Made by a program: the position numbers and the translations under genes. Under the pieces are notes generated by a model, which had not been told where the DNA came from, ran no database searches, and saw only the letters and a list, made by a program, of their open reading frames with translations. 64,000 bases of DNA from Prevotella sp. UBA6994 (GTDB lineage: Bacteria > Bacteroidota > Bacteroidia > Bacteroidales > Bacteroidaceae), in the NCBI GenBank assembly GCA_002449845.1, contig DJXW01000031.1, forward strand, positions 15,463 through 79,462. The letters are read 5' to 3'. Positions within the stretch are counted from its first letter, which is position 1, and the number at the start of each line of letters is the position of its first letter. Of this stretch, positions 8,215 through 17,878 are shown in pieces.

Positions 8215-10707
8215 TTATCTCTTGCAAGGCGACTCGTCACCATACAGGAAGGATGGCTGGTAGCCACCAGCGTCGATGACGATTTTCTCAAAGACAATAG
8301 CTGGGTCTTCGGGATGAATGGTGAGCGTATGAACGTCTTGATGGGGGAGGGAGAAGGTACGAAAGGTTTCAATCACTCTCCTTGCCACGGTGGGATAGAA
8401 GATGGAATAGATGTTTTCCTTTGCCTCGTTCAGACGGTCGTTGAATACCACTCTCTGCGGCTCACCGTTGTCGAGAGATACGGTAAATGCCAATCCTCCC
8501 TTATTGAGATAGTCGAGGGTAGATTTCACAACGACATATACTTTTACCGATTCTGGTTGCTTTCCATTCAGTGAGAACTGATAGGTGAGGGCAGCATTTC
8601 CCGTTTGTTGGGTATAAGGCATCAATGCCAATCCGCTGCGCGTCCTTCCCATGTATGGTATTACCGTCCATGATGTTTGGTCGGTAGCGGTAGCCGTGTG
8701 GTAGTGCTCAGCCTCCATCACCACCATTCCATTTTTCTCTGTGAACGAATATCCACCGTTTCCATTTTCCACCTTTCTTACCTTAGGCATTCTGTCGGCA
8801 GGGAAATTATCGTTCCACGACGTATATCCAATGTGTTTTTGCGTCATCATCCCGTTCCATTTGCCGTTGGCAAAGTCGTGGTTATAGGCAGCGCAGAGCA
8901 GGGAGTCACGCACGAATGCCTCACGCACCCTTTCAGCCCAGATGTTGGCATCAGGATTGTTTTGTGCAGCCAACGAGAGATTCATGGCTTGCGCGTAGTA
9001 CATTTGGTGAACGTTAGACATAGCCTGTATGGGGAACAGGATGATTTGTTGGTAAGCATCGCGATACTGTTGGGGTAAGGTAAGATATTGGCGCAGAGCC
9101 TCCGCTTCCAGTCGCATATATTCGTCAGCCACTTGTTTCCATTCGCCTGTCTCTACGTTATACGTTTTAGCATCCAACATCTCTGCGGTAGAACGCCCGG
9201 CATATTTGTTGCAAAGGTTGAGGATGCGTGCAGCTTCTGCTGCCTGCTCCTTGCCAAACTGTTGCTCACAGAAACGCAGGGTATGGTCGGTGATGTTGTT
9301 GGCTTGAAATTCTCTTGGTTTCCATGCCATGTCCATAAACATCGTGATGGGATACTCCATGGGCTTGAGGTCGCCCACGTTGAGAATCCACATGCGCTCA
9401 ATACCATAGTCGTAAGCCAAGGAGAGCTGTTCCCACATATTTTGCGTAGGAGTAACGTTCAGCCATTTCGTGTTGCGAGGAGCGCCAACGTAGTCAACGT
9501 GGTAATACAATCCCCAACCACCAGGATGCTTGCGCTCCTTGGCATTTGGTACACGCCTGACGTTGCCCCAGTTGTCGTCGCAAAGCAAGATAAGTACGTC
9601 GTCAGGCACACGCATACCCTTGTCGTAATAGTCGAGCACCTCCTTGTACAATGCCCACACCTGTGGTGTTTTGTTGGCAGGTTTTCCCGTTACTTTCTTG
9701 ATGATATTGCGTTGGTTTTCCACCACCCGTTGCAGCAGTTTCGTGTCAGCCTCTTCGCTCATGGCTTCGTCACCGTCGCCACGCATACCGATGGTAACGA
9801 TGTCGTCAGTGCCTTTCATGCGCTCAATGCCCTCACGGAAGAACTGGTCGAGCTTCTGTTGGTTGGTCTGGTAGTTCCATGCTCCCCATTCCTTTCGTTT
9901 GCGAGCATATTCCTGGTGGTTACGTGCCATTGGCTCGTGATGGGATGTGCCGATGATAATGCCCATCTCGTCTGCCGTCTTCGAGTTGAGTGGGTCGTCA
10001 GCATAGAAAGCCCAACTCCACATGGCTGGCCAAAGGAAGTTGCCTTTGAGTCGCAATATCAACTCAAACACCTTTTCGTAGAAACGGTGGTCACCGTAGT
10101 TGGTGCCAAACGTATTCTTCACCCAGGAGGTGAGGCATGGAGCCTCGTCGTTGAGGAAGATACCCCGATAGCGCACGGCAGGTTCACCGTCAGTATATTC
10201 TCCACGCTTGACAAACAACTGCCCATGTTTCTCGATGGGTACGTCAGCCCAGTAATACCAAGGAGAAACGCCTATCTGTTGTGACAGTTCATAAATGCCA
10301 AACACGGTGCCTCGCTTGTCGCTGCCCGCAATCACCAGTTGGTTGTCAATGGTCTTGATGATGTATTTCTCCGTCTTTCCCTTGAGGTCGTTAAGGAGTC
10401 CTTTCTTCACCCAAGAGTCGATGAGGCTATTGCTGCCCACCGTTCCCACTACGATGGCAGATGCAGGGTAGTCTTTCGGCAATGCTGTGATGATATTGGG
10501 TTGATGTCCCGTTACTTGCTGCATGTCTTTTTGAAAGGCATTCAAGGCACGAGTTACACACGAATGTTCCTTTGCGGATAGGCAGAGGGGCAATTCGTGT
10601 ATGGGAAATACATTCTCTTGTTGGCTGAAAACCACAAACTGTGGTGCAGCCAATAGTTGTGTAGTTGTTGCAAGCAAAAGCAATGCAAGTGAAAATATTT
10701 TTTTCAT
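8215..10707 (-). CDS. GH115 xylan alpha-(4-O-methyl)-glucuronidase
   Basis: 830 residues from the ATG at 10707; an in-frame upstream ATG is rejected because MKKIFSLALLLLATTTQLLA is a clear signal peptide and the promoter lies upstream. The family is recognised from KGNFLWPAMW...FYADDPLNSKTADEMG (about residues 220-245) and GTSHHEPMARNHQEY (about 250-265), plus the GH115 C-terminal domain beginning near NGMVVMEAEHY (about 660). GH115 enzymes remove glucuronic acid or its 4-O-methyl form from internal and terminal xylose of glucuronoxylan. Full length for the family. It is the last enzyme of the GH97-GH31-GH95-GH115 series but has its own promoter in the 96-bp gap upstream. Location is probably periplasmic (signal peptide without lipobox). 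Confidence 0.92.
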   Translation of the reverse strand: MKKIFSLALLLLATTTQLLAAPQFVVFSQQENVFPIHELPLCLSAKEHSCVTRALNAFQKDMQQVTGHQPNIITALPKDYPASAIVVGTVGSNSLIDSWVKKGLLNDLKGKTEKYIIKTIDNQLVIAGSDKRGTVFGIYELSQQIGVSPWYYWADVPIEKHGQLFVKRGEYTDGEPAVRYRGIFLNDEAPCLTSWVKNTFGTNYGDHRFYEKVFELILRLKGNFLWPAMWSWAFYADDPLNSKTADEMGIIIGTSHHEPMARNHQEYARKRKEWGAWNYQTNQQKLDQFFREGIERMKGTDDIVTIGMRGDGDEAMSEEADTKLLQRVVENQRNIIKKVTGKPANKTPQVWALYKEVLDYYDKGMRVPDDVLILLCDDNWGNVRRVPNAKERKHPGGWGLYYHVDYVGAPRNTKWLNVTPTQNMWEQLSLAYDYGIERMWILNVGDLKPMEYPITMFMDMAWKPREFQANNITDHTLRFCEQQFGKEQAAEAARILNLCNKYAGRSTAEMLDAKTYNVETGEWKQVADEYMRLEAEALRQYLTLPQQYRDAYQQIILFPIQAMSNVHQMYYAQAMNLSLAAQNNPDANIWAERVREAFVRDSLLCAAYNHDFANGKWNGMMTQKHIGYTSWNDNFPADRMPKVRKVENGNGGYSFTEKNGMVVMEAEHYHTATATDQTSWTVIPYMGRTRSGLALMPYTQQTGNAALTYQFSLNGKQPESVKVYVVVKSTLDYLNKGGLAFTVSLDNGEPQRVVFNDRLNEAKENIYSIFYPTVARRVIETFRTFSLPHQDVHTLTIHPEDPAIVFEKIVIDAGGYQPSFLYGDESPCKR

Positions 10708-10756
10708 GGTATAGTGAAGTTTATGTTTATCAGTGAACACTAATTAGACCAACGTT

Positions 10757-10788
10757 CAAAGATACGAAGTTTTTTTGATATATTTACA
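10757..10788 (-). promoter_or_regulatory. Promoter of the GH115 gene
   Basis: On the minus strand: TTG (10786-10788), a 21-nt spacer, TATCTTTG (10757-10764). It is a good match to the TTG/TAnnTTTG consensus, placed about 50 nt upstream of the ATG at 10707. Confidence 0.6.
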
Positions 10789-10803
10789 ATTGTGTATAAC
10801 TTT

Positions 10804-13287
10804 TTATTTGATAGAGACAGAATAGGTTTTTCCTGCCGTGGTAAGGATGTCGTATTCGTAAACTTTGCCAATGTCGATCAATGGGAAGGAAGACAGTTTG
10901 GAAGAAACAAGGGGAGTCTTGACTTCAGCCTTCTTGAGCAATGGGTTATCTACCTCACCCTGTGCCTCTTTCAGTTGTTTCCCCTTCAAGGGAACGTATG
11001 AACGTAGGCGAAGGGTTCCGCCGAGTTTAGAAGTGATAGTAGCCTTCTTCAACTGTCCATTCTCCCAAGTCATGTTTACTATGAATCCTCCACGTGTACA
11101 TAGTCCTTTTACACTACCATTTTTCCATGCGTCAGGCAAAGCCGGCAAGAGATGTACGGCACCATCGTGACTTTGCAGAAGCATCTCGCAGACACCTGCA
11201 GCACAACCAAAGTTGCCATCAATCTGAAAGGGTGGATGAGCATCAAAGAGGTTGGGGTAGGTTCTACCGTTGGGATATTGGCGAGCCATGTTGTCATTGG
11301 GCAATAGATGAAGCATGTTTTGGATAATCTTAAACGCATGATTGCCGTCAAGCATCCTTGCCCAGAAGTTAATCTTCCATCCCAAGCTCCATCCTGTAGC
11401 CATGTCGCCTCGTTGCTTGAGGGTATTGGCAGCAGCGGTGAAGAGTTTGGGGTGAGAATAAGGAGAAATCTGGTTGGAGGGATAGAGCCCATAGAGATGA
11501 GAGATGTGACGGTGCTCGTCTTTGGGATCGTCAGCGTCGATGAGCCATTCTTGCAGTTGTCCATACTGCCCAATCTGCATGGGAGGAAGTTTGGCAATGG
11601 CTTGACGAAGTTGATTCTGGAAATCCGTATCGTTGACGTTCAGAATCTCTCCAGCTTGGAGAGTGTTAGAGAGTACGTCAAATGCTATCTGGTTGTCCAT
11701 CGTAGAACCAGCCGTGACGGTAGTTCCCTTCCCTTGCGGACCGTGTTCGGGAGAGACGGTGGGAACCGTCATCAGCCATCCCCATTTGGGATGCACCTGC
11801 ATATAGTCCAGAAGGAATTGGGCTGCACCTTTGAGAATGTCGTAATTCTTTTTTAGGAAATCCTTATCGCCCGTATAAAGATAATGCTGCCAGATGTGAG
11901 TGGTGAGCCAAGAGCCACCTGTGGGAAACATTCCCCATGTAGTACCGTCAACAGGTCCTGCTATGCGCCAAAGGTCGGTGTTGTGATGAGCAACCCATCC
12001 ATTGCAACCATACATTTGTTTGGCAGTGACGGCGCCAGTTTCGCTGAGGTCGCGTATCATGCTGAACAATGGTTGTTGTGTTTCAGCAAGATTACTTATC
12101 AGCGCAGGCCAGTAGTTCATCTCAGCATTGATGTTGATGGTATATTTCGAGTCCCAAGGTGCATTCATCTTATCATTCCACACACCTTGAAGATTGGCGG
12201 GTTGTCCGCCAGGTTGTGAGGAAGAAATGAGCAAGTATCTGCCATATTGCATCATGAGCGATACCATATCCATATCATTGCCATCGGCAAAGGCAGCCAA
12301 TCGTTTGTCAGTTTCTAAAGAAGAAGCCTTTGATTTGGCTAAAACGAGAGACACACGGTCGTATTGCTCACGGTATTTCTTGATGTGGTCGGCAAGTATT
12401 TGCTTGTAGCTTTTGCCCATGAGAGAAAGGAGTACCTCATTGTTTTTTTGTATCGGGTTACCACTCACGTCATGATAGTTGACGTAGTTGGTGGCAGCAG
12501 TGATGTAAATCGTAGCAAAAGAAGCATTTTCCAAGCAAACAGACTTTTCTTTCCCCTTCAAGTCTCCGTCAGATTCTATATATATGTGTGATTCAGCTTT
12601 CAGTCCTGCCTTGATGCCTTCTTGGTCAACACCATCCACCGTTACCAAAAAATCATGATTGTCTAAGCCGTTTGCAGGTCTTGGGACCAATCTGCCTTCA
12701 AATGCTTCTATGTGATGTTTCAATGGACTATCAAACGTCAGTTCAAATGCCAATGCCTTTTTTTTATCAGCCGAAAGACGAATGATAATGGCATTATCGG
12801 CTTGCGATGCAAAAGCCGTTCGTTGGTATTTCACATGATTGTAAATATATGATGTGGTGGCAGTGGCATTGCCCAAGTTTAATGCTCGTTGATAGTGGGT
12901 TACGTCTTGATGCCCGAATTTCATCTTCACGCTTCCCAAAGGTAAGAAACGCATTCCATGAGGACCTTTGACGAAATACTTATCTAATAGTGCATGAGCT
13001 TCCTTTTCCTTATCGTTGAATATTAGGTCTCTCACTTCCTGTAAGTGGTCCTTCGATTCAAGGCTATTGTTGTTGTGAGGCGAGCCCGACCAAAATGTCT
13101 CTTCGTTGAGTTGGATTTCTTCCTCGTTGGTTCCGCCATATACCATCGCTCCTAAGTGGGAGTTGCCGATGGGTAACGCTTCCAACCAATGTCGGGCAGG
13201 TTGTGAATACCACAATTTATGTGATTGTTGTGCCATTGCCGAGCAGATGACATGTGAGAATGCAATCAATAATAATAGTCTTTTCAT
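10804..13287 (-). CDS. GH95 alpha-L-fucosidase / alpha-L-galactosidase
   Basis: 827 residues with a signal peptide (MKRLLLLIAFSHVICSAMAQ). GH95 hallmarks: LPIGNSHLGAMVYGG and QLNEETFWSG near the N-terminus, NLQGVWND (about 366, holding the two Asn that act with the base), the Glu-containing VSPEHGPQG (about 514, general acid) and FQIDGNFG (about 689, Asp). All three catalytic segments are present. GH95 enzymes are inverting and remove alpha-1,2-L-fucose or L-galactose. Complex cereal xylans carry L-galactose, and a Bacteroides ovatus GH95 from a xylan locus acts on it, so alpha-L-galactosidase is favoured here; that is inference from context. It follows GH31 by 24 bp in one operon. Confidence 0.88.
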   Translation of the reverse strand: MKRLLLLIAFSHVICSAMAQQSHKLWYSQPARHWLEALPIGNSHLGAMVYGGTNEEEIQLNEETFWSGSPHNNNSLESKDHLQEVRDLIFNDKEKEAHALLDKYFVKGPHGMRFLPLGSVKMKFGHQDVTHYQRALNLGNATATTSYIYNHVKYQRTAFASQADNAIIIRLSADKKKALAFELTFDSPLKHHIEAFEGRLVPRPANGLDNHDFLVTVDGVDQEGIKAGLKAESHIYIESDGDLKGKEKSVCLENASFATIYITAATNYVNYHDVSGNPIQKNNEVLLSLMGKSYKQILADHIKKYREQYDRVSLVLAKSKASSLETDKRLAAFADGNDMDMVSLMMQYGRYLLISSSQPGGQPANLQGVWNDKMNAPWDSKYTININAEMNYWPALISNLAETQQPLFSMIRDLSETGAVTAKQMYGCNGWVAHHNTDLWRIAGPVDGTTWGMFPTGGSWLTTHIWQHYLYTGDKDFLKKNYDILKGAAQFLLDYMQVHPKWGWLMTVPTVSPEHGPQGKGTTVTAGSTMDNQIAFDVLSNTLQAGEILNVNDTDFQNQLRQAIAKLPPMQIGQYGQLQEWLIDADDPKDEHRHISHLYGLYPSNQISPYSHPKLFTAAANTLKQRGDMATGWSLGWKINFWARMLDGNHAFKIIQNMLHLLPNDNMARQYPNGRTYPNLFDAHPPFQIDGNFGCAAGVCEMLLQSHDGAVHLLPALPDAWKNGSVKGLCTRGGFIVNMTWENGQLKKATITSKLGGTLRLRSYVPLKGKQLKEAQGEVDNPLLKKAEVKTPLVSSKLSSFPLIDIGKVYEYDILTTAGKTYSVSIK

Positions 13288-13311
13288 GTTTGTTCAAAGA
13301 TTGATGGATAG

Positions 13312-15804
13312 TTATAAATGGATGCGAATAGTCTTACCTTGGTAGTTGACGGTCTTTGTCTGACCGTTATGAAGTCTCACGTGGAAAACCCGCTTTTTGG
13401 ACATTCCTTGATAAGTTCCTTTACGTTTAGCTATCGTGAGTTGATGGCGAGAATCGTTCCACTCGAACGTAATCTCACTACGCTCACCTTGTTCGTAACG
13501 GTTGTTGAAACCTTCATCCTCATAGAGTGTGAATGTAGCATTCTCGCCTGGGTAAACCCGGATTTCCAAAGGAGCGTCTGCATACTGTGAAGCATATTGC
13601 TTGTCGATACTCATGGGAAGGATGCTGCCAGCCTTGACAAACACTGGGATGTGAGAAATATCAATATCAGTGGTAACGGTCTGCCCACCATCATAATGCT
13701 TACCCGAACGATAGTCGTACCATCCAGAAGGGTGGACGGGAAGATATGTGTTCCAAGTAGCATGGGGAGCATTCTTGTCCATTGCCTCCGTTACAGGACT
13801 CACCAAGAGCGACTTTCCAAACATGTACTCATAATTCTGTTGTAGGGCAGTATTGTCGTGAGGGAAGTCGAAGACAAGAGGGCGCATCAATGTACTTCCA
13901 GCCAGTGAGACCGAAGCTGCATTGGAATAAATATATGGTATCAGGCGATAACGCTCTTGCAAGCATTGAGAGATAATGGATTGTGCCTCGCTACCATATC
14001 GCCACGGTTCTGTATCGCTCATGTAACCATGCACACGCATCAAGGGCAGATATACGGCTGTCTGTATCCAGCGCAACATTCGTTCAATGTATTCAGAATT
14101 GTTGTATTGGTCTCTTGGACGGAAGAAGCCACCTGCGTCATACGTCCACCACGGTATTCCTGCTGCTTGCAATCCCAATCCTGCTGTTATCTGATGGCGG
14201 AATGTTTTCCAATCGTTGCCCACGTCTCCCGACCATAGTGCAGCTCCGTAACGCTGAATACCAGGGAATCCACAACGTGTAAGAATCATCGAACGCTTAT
14301 TCGGTGCATCTTGGCGCAATCCCTCGTAAACGGTTTTATTGACAAGGAGAGGATAGACGTTTCTAACTACGTCGCCATCCAATTGTCCGTTCATCACCTT
14401 TCTGCCTGTTAGGTCATCGTTTTCTGGCTCGGTAGCATCTTGCCACCATGCGTCTATGCCCAATGGCAATAATCGCTGACTGAAATTCTTCCAATAGGCA
14501 GAAGCTGCCTGTGGATTGAAGAAGTCTATCCAATCAGTCTGTGGAATGTAGTAATTATCGTGGAGCATTTGCTTGCCCACCTCAGAGTTTTTGTCAATCT
14601 TCGACCACACCGACACCATTAGTCTCATGTTCATTTGATGCAAGCTGTCGGTCATGGCTTTGGGCGATGGGTAATGTGTCTCATCAAATTGCATGGAGTT
14701 CCAACCATATTTCCCCCAATACTGCCAGTCTTGTACTATTACGTCGATGGGCAGATGTTCTTGGCGGAATCGGTTGGCTGTGGTCAATATTTCTTCTTGT
14801 GAATGGAACCGTTCCCTGCAATGGATATAACCCATAGCCCAGATGGGCAGCAGAGGCACGTTGCCCGTTACTTCACGATAAGATGCGATGATGTCATCTG
14901 GTTTTCCCACGAAGACGGTATAATCCACCGCATCAGACACAGGTGAATGAAAGACGGTTTCATCTTTCACTTGGTGATAGTATAGAGTAGGGCGGTCGCC
15001 ATTTGACAATTCAGCCGTAAGATGATGCTTGCCCTCTTTCAGGTAAACGATGGTAGAAGCTGTGGGCGGCAACCAGAGGTTTTGCATGTCTATCACAACT
15101 TTCCCGTCAATGCTTAGTTGATGTCTGCGAGCCATCTTCTGTCCTACGTCTAACAGTAGTGCATAGTTGCCTGGTTCGGTGATGTTGATGTAGGCATCAT
15201 AGATATTTCTTTCTCTTACTTCCTGTTTTCCTCCCTCAGTAGAGGTGACGTTGACCGTTTCGCGTCCACTGCTTCCCTCTTGCTTGACAAATGATACATA
15301 CTGACTGGATGGATTAAACTCAGTCAGTCCGTAGTTGTTCCATAACAATCCGTATCCCTTGTTGGAGATGATCATTGGGATGGAGATTTGCGTGTTGACT
15401 TGTGTCAAGCGACGAGAGAGTCCTCTCACGTTATGATAACCGTCTTGGAACTGTCCGAGTCCAAAGAGATATTCATCCTTCGGAGACGAGATGGTGAGCG
15501 TAGCTTGACCTTGTTTCCATTCGTGTGAAGTGGCGTAGAAAACCACTTTACCATTCTTGTCTTTCACGTAAAGGCGTTGGTTCTCGTTGTCTATCTCAAC
15601 CGAAATGTCATGCTTTACTTCCAGGTCTTTAACGTAAACCCATTCAGGAAGATTGTTGTTGACATCTTTTTCAAGATACTTGATTCTTACGGCGTTGTTT
15701 GCCAAGTAAGTCAGTTGGATTGTACCCTTGCCAAAGGGTAACTGTTCTGCTCGTAAAGATAAGAGCATTGTTAAGAAGAATAATAGAAAGAATGATTTTT
15801 TCAT
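13312..15804 (-). CDS. GH31 alpha-glycosidase with PA14 insert, probable alpha-xylosidase
   Basis: Start placed at 15804, where MKKSFFLLFFLTMLLSLRAE forms a signal peptide; the longer frame overlaps the upstream gene. About 830 residues. The N-terminal GH31 beta domain is interrupted by a PA14-like insert (about residues 205-310, with INITEPGNYALLLDVG). The barrel has the nucleophile segment WWQDATEPEND (about 455) and the acid/base segment LWSGDVGNDW (about 525). The WQDATEPE form and PA14 insert are typical of bacterial GH31 alpha-xylosidases such as Cellvibrio CjXyl31A. It could instead act on alpha-glucosides or alpha-galactosides. In a complex-xylan locus it would remove alpha-xylose side chains. 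Gaps are 23 bp to GH97 and 24 bp to GH95. Confidence 0.87.
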   Translation of the reverse strand: MKKSFFLLFFLTMLLSLRAEQLPFGKGTIQLTYLANNAVRIKYLEKDVNNNLPEWVYVKDLEVKHDISVEIDNENQRLYVKDKNGKVVFYATSHEWKQGQATLTISSPKDEYLFGLGQFQDGYHNVRGLSRRLTQVNTQISIPMIISNKGYGLLWNNYGLTEFNPSSQYVSFVKQEGSSGRETVNVTSTEGGKQEVRERNIYDAYINITEPGNYALLLDVGQKMARRHQLSIDGKVVIDMQNLWLPPTASTIVYLKEGKHHLTAELSNGDRPTLYYHQVKDETVFHSPVSDAVDYTVFVGKPDDIIASYREVTGNVPLLPIWAMGYIHCRERFHSQEEILTTANRFRQEHLPIDVIVQDWQYWGKYGWNSMQFDETHYPSPKAMTDSLHQMNMRLMVSVWSKIDKNSEVGKQMLHDNYYIPQTDWIDFFNPQAASAYWKNFSQRLLPLGIDAWWQDATEPENDDLTGRKVMNGQLDGDVVRNVYPLLVNKTVYEGLRQDAPNKRSMILTRCGFPGIQRYGAALWSGDVGNDWKTFRHQITAGLGLQAAGIPWWTYDAGGFFRPRDQYNNSEYIERMLRWIQTAVYLPLMRVHGYMSDTEPWRYGSEAQSIISQCLQERYRLIPYIYSNAASVSLAGSTLMRPLVFDFPHDNTALQQNYEYMFGKSLLVSPVTEAMDKNAPHATWNTYLPVHPSGWYDYRSGKHYDGGQTVTTDIDISHIPVFVKAGSILPMSIDKQYASQYADAPLEIRVYPGENATFTLYEDEGFNNRYEQGERSEITFEWNDSRHQLTIAKRKGTYQGMSKKRVFHVRLHNGQTKTVNYQGKTIRIHL

Positions 15805-15827
15805 ATTGATTTGATACGCTAAGATTA

Positions 15828-17699
15828 TTATTTGGCAACGATGACAAACCCACCCCGTGGTTGGCAATCGATGGATTCGGGAATGGCATCGATAGTTTTG
15901 ATGTCCCATTTATTGGCGTTGGGATTTTGCCTTGTTCTTGGTTGGTCGGCAATCATGACAACTTTACTTGAGGTAATGAAGTCGTGAGGGAGGAAAAGAG
16001 TCTTTATGCCGTCTGTACCGTTAATTCCAGCAATAAACCAAGTGTTCCCATGACGACGAGCCATGACGACGCTCTCACCAGGGTATCCTGACAACAGTCG
16101 CGTTTCATCCCACGCGGAAGGAAGAGTGGAAAGAAAATCCTGTATCTCTTGTGGTTGGGCTAAATAACTTTCTGGCTTGTCTGCCAAATGTTGCAATCCT
16201 GACTCGAAAAGTATCGTAAGAGCCAGTTCATGTGCATTAGATGTAATGTGCGGATGTTGTGAATCGCTAAACGTACATGGCGTATAATCCATCGGACCAA
16301 TAACATTTCTGGTGAAAGGCAACGTGGCATTGTGGGAAGCAGCCTTGCTTGTAAAAGTTGGAACATTGTTGTACCACTCTGCTCCATACACTCCTTCGGT
16401 GGATAAAAGGTTGGGATAAGTACGCTGCCAACCTCTGGGAATCGTTGCTCCGTGAAAGTTGATTAACAAGTGATGTTTTGCCGCACATTCCAACAAATCG
16501 ATGCAATAGTCCATATTCATCTGGTTGTCACCAGAAAAGAAGTCTATCTTTACTCCTGCCACTCCCAAACGTTCACACCATGAAAATTCCCGTTCACGAT
16601 CCTCTGGCTTATTCAAACGAAACTTTGGTCCTGGGGCTCCGTTAATCCATCCTACGGAAGAATTATACCAGATTAATGGTTTTATACCTTGGCTTTTAGC
16701 ATAGTTGATGGCATCCTCTATGCTCTTTCCGTCTTTCATTTCGTCCCATTCAGCATCTATTAGCACATAAGGTAAATGTAGAGTTACCGCCATGTCAACG
16801 TACTTCTTGATGATGTTGAGGTCATTGCTTCCGTGATTATATGCCCAATAAATCCATGACACTACTCCAGGATGAATCCAACTGGTGTCTTGAAGTTGAT
16901 TTTCATTGGAAACATCGGTAATCAATGTCGATTCCACAATGTCTGCCAATGTTCCAATGATGGCAACACGCCAAGGAGAATGCCACTCTCCAGTAAGTTG
17001 GCATTCGTTTTGGTCAGGACAAACACGATACAACTCTTTGTCTTTGTCGTTTCTCAAACAAGAGGCACTTTGTTGGCGCTCGATGTTAGCTTCTGAAAGT
17101 AGGGCAAACACTCCATTTACAGGTTCTATCAACGAAGGATAACCCCATCGGTTGTTTTCTCCATTCCTTCTTGAAGGTGGAGGAGTGCCCGTTGTAGAGA
17201 GAGGGAAGAATCCTTCATAGCTATCAGTCCATTGTTGTATCCATCTGCGAGTTCCCTCTGATATGCGGTAGGTAGTAAGTTCTTTGGTAATTCTCTCGCC
17301 TTGTAAGCCAGACAACTCATAGCGAAAGGCAATCCCGTCATTGTATAGTCGAAAGACTAATCGTACGGTTTTTTCTTGCTGGTCTTGATAGAGACATACG
17401 TATTCGTTGGCTTGGTTGTTGCATAGGAGGCGTTTGCCAGCTATCATGTTATAGCTTGTTTGTATGCGAGAAGACTTGGAAATCTTCTTGAGCGTCAAGT
17501 GCTGTCCTGCGGATGTGGTTTCCATTCCCACTTCTGATAGTTCTAACACTTGAAGCTTATTCCAATATACGACGTATCCTTCTCCCTTTCTTTCTATCGT
17601 CAGTTTTTTGTTAGGCGATACCATTTTCTTGTTTTTTGCACTCCATCCACAGAGTGCTATCAACCATGTCATCAGGAGAATCAATGTGAATTTTTTCAT
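15828..17699 (-). CDS. GH97 retaining alpha-galactosidase-type glycoside hydrolase
   Basis: 623 residues from the ATG at 17699; signal peptide MKKFTLILLMTWLIALCGWSA. GH97 order is clear: N-terminal beta-supersandwich (KKLTIERKGEGYVVYW), the segment SWIYWAYNHG, LIDAEWDEM (about 330), GVKIDFFSGDNQ (about 383) and NFHGATIPRGWQRTYPN (about 415). The Asp in GVKIDFF suggests the retaining subgroup, as in the BtGH97b alpha-galactosidase, rather than the inverting alpha-glucosidase SusB subgroup that uses a C-terminal Glu. First gene of a GH97-GH31-GH95 operon. With GH95 and GH31 it would strip galactose and other decorations from complex arabinoxylans (inferred). Confidence 0.88.
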   Translation of the reverse strand: MKKFTLILLMTWLIALCGWSAKNKKMVSPNKKLTIERKGEGYVVYWNKLQVLELSEVGMETTSAGQHLTLKKISKSSRIQTSYNMIAGKRLLCNNQANEYVCLYQDQQEKTVRLVFRLYNDGIAFRYELSGLQGERITKELTTYRISEGTRRWIQQWTDSYEGFFPLSTTGTPPPSRRNGENNRWGYPSLIEPVNGVFALLSEANIERQQSASCLRNDKDKELYRVCPDQNECQLTGEWHSPWRVAIIGTLADIVESTLITDVSNENQLQDTSWIHPGVVSWIYWAYNHGSNDLNIIKKYVDMAVTLHLPYVLIDAEWDEMKDGKSIEDAINYAKSQGIKPLIWYNSSVGWINGAPGPKFRLNKPEDREREFSWCERLGVAGVKIDFFSGDNQMNMDYCIDLLECAAKHHLLINFHGATIPRGWQRTYPNLLSTEGVYGAEWYNNVPTFTSKAASHNATLPFTRNVIGPMDYTPCTFSDSQHPHITSNAHELALTILFESGLQHLADKPESYLAQPQEIQDFLSTLPSAWDETRLLSGYPGESVVMARRHGNTWFIAGINGTDGIKTLFLPHDFITSSKVVMIADQPRTRQNPNANKWDIKTIDAIPESIDCQPRGGFVIVAK

Positions 17700-17735
17700 A
17701 CGGGTAGGGTATCTTGTTTTTTGTTTATGATGATG

Positions 17736-17802
17736 CAAAGATAATAAATATTACCGTATTTTTCCTTATGAGATGTAACAAATGCTATCGGGAATGTTAC
17801 AT
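17736..17802 (-). promoter_or_regulatory. Promoter and palindrome upstream of the GH97-GH31-GH95 operon
   Basis: The minus-strand minus-7 element TATCTTTG is at 17736-17743; no good TTG is at minus 33. Further upstream is a palindrome ATGTAACA, 14 nt, TGTTACAT (17773-17802), centred near minus 55, a usual activator position. The TGTAACA core also occurs in the repeats around the hybrid two-component regulator gene (40485-40771), so this may be a site for the same regulator (inference). Confidence 0.5.
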
Positions 17803-17811
17803 AATAAAAAA

Positions 17812-17829
17812 GGTTCTCCGAAGAGAACC
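17812..17829 (-). terminator. Intrinsic terminator of the flavodoxin gene
   Basis: Read on the minus strand: GGTTCTC, UUCG tetraloop, GAGAACC, then TTTTTTATT. It is about 50 nt past the flavodoxin stop codon and separates it from the GH97 operon. Confidence 0.85.
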
Positions 17830-17878
17830 TCACTTACGTATTCAAAGAATCGTTTGTATGTCTTTAATGACAAGATGA

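Noticed and set aside
9088..10284. 398-codon plus-strand open frame opposite the GH115 gene
   Set aside because: It lies fully antisense to a complete GH115 gene with all family motifs; the translated sequence shows no domain and is rich in His/Val/Cys as expected of a shadow frame.
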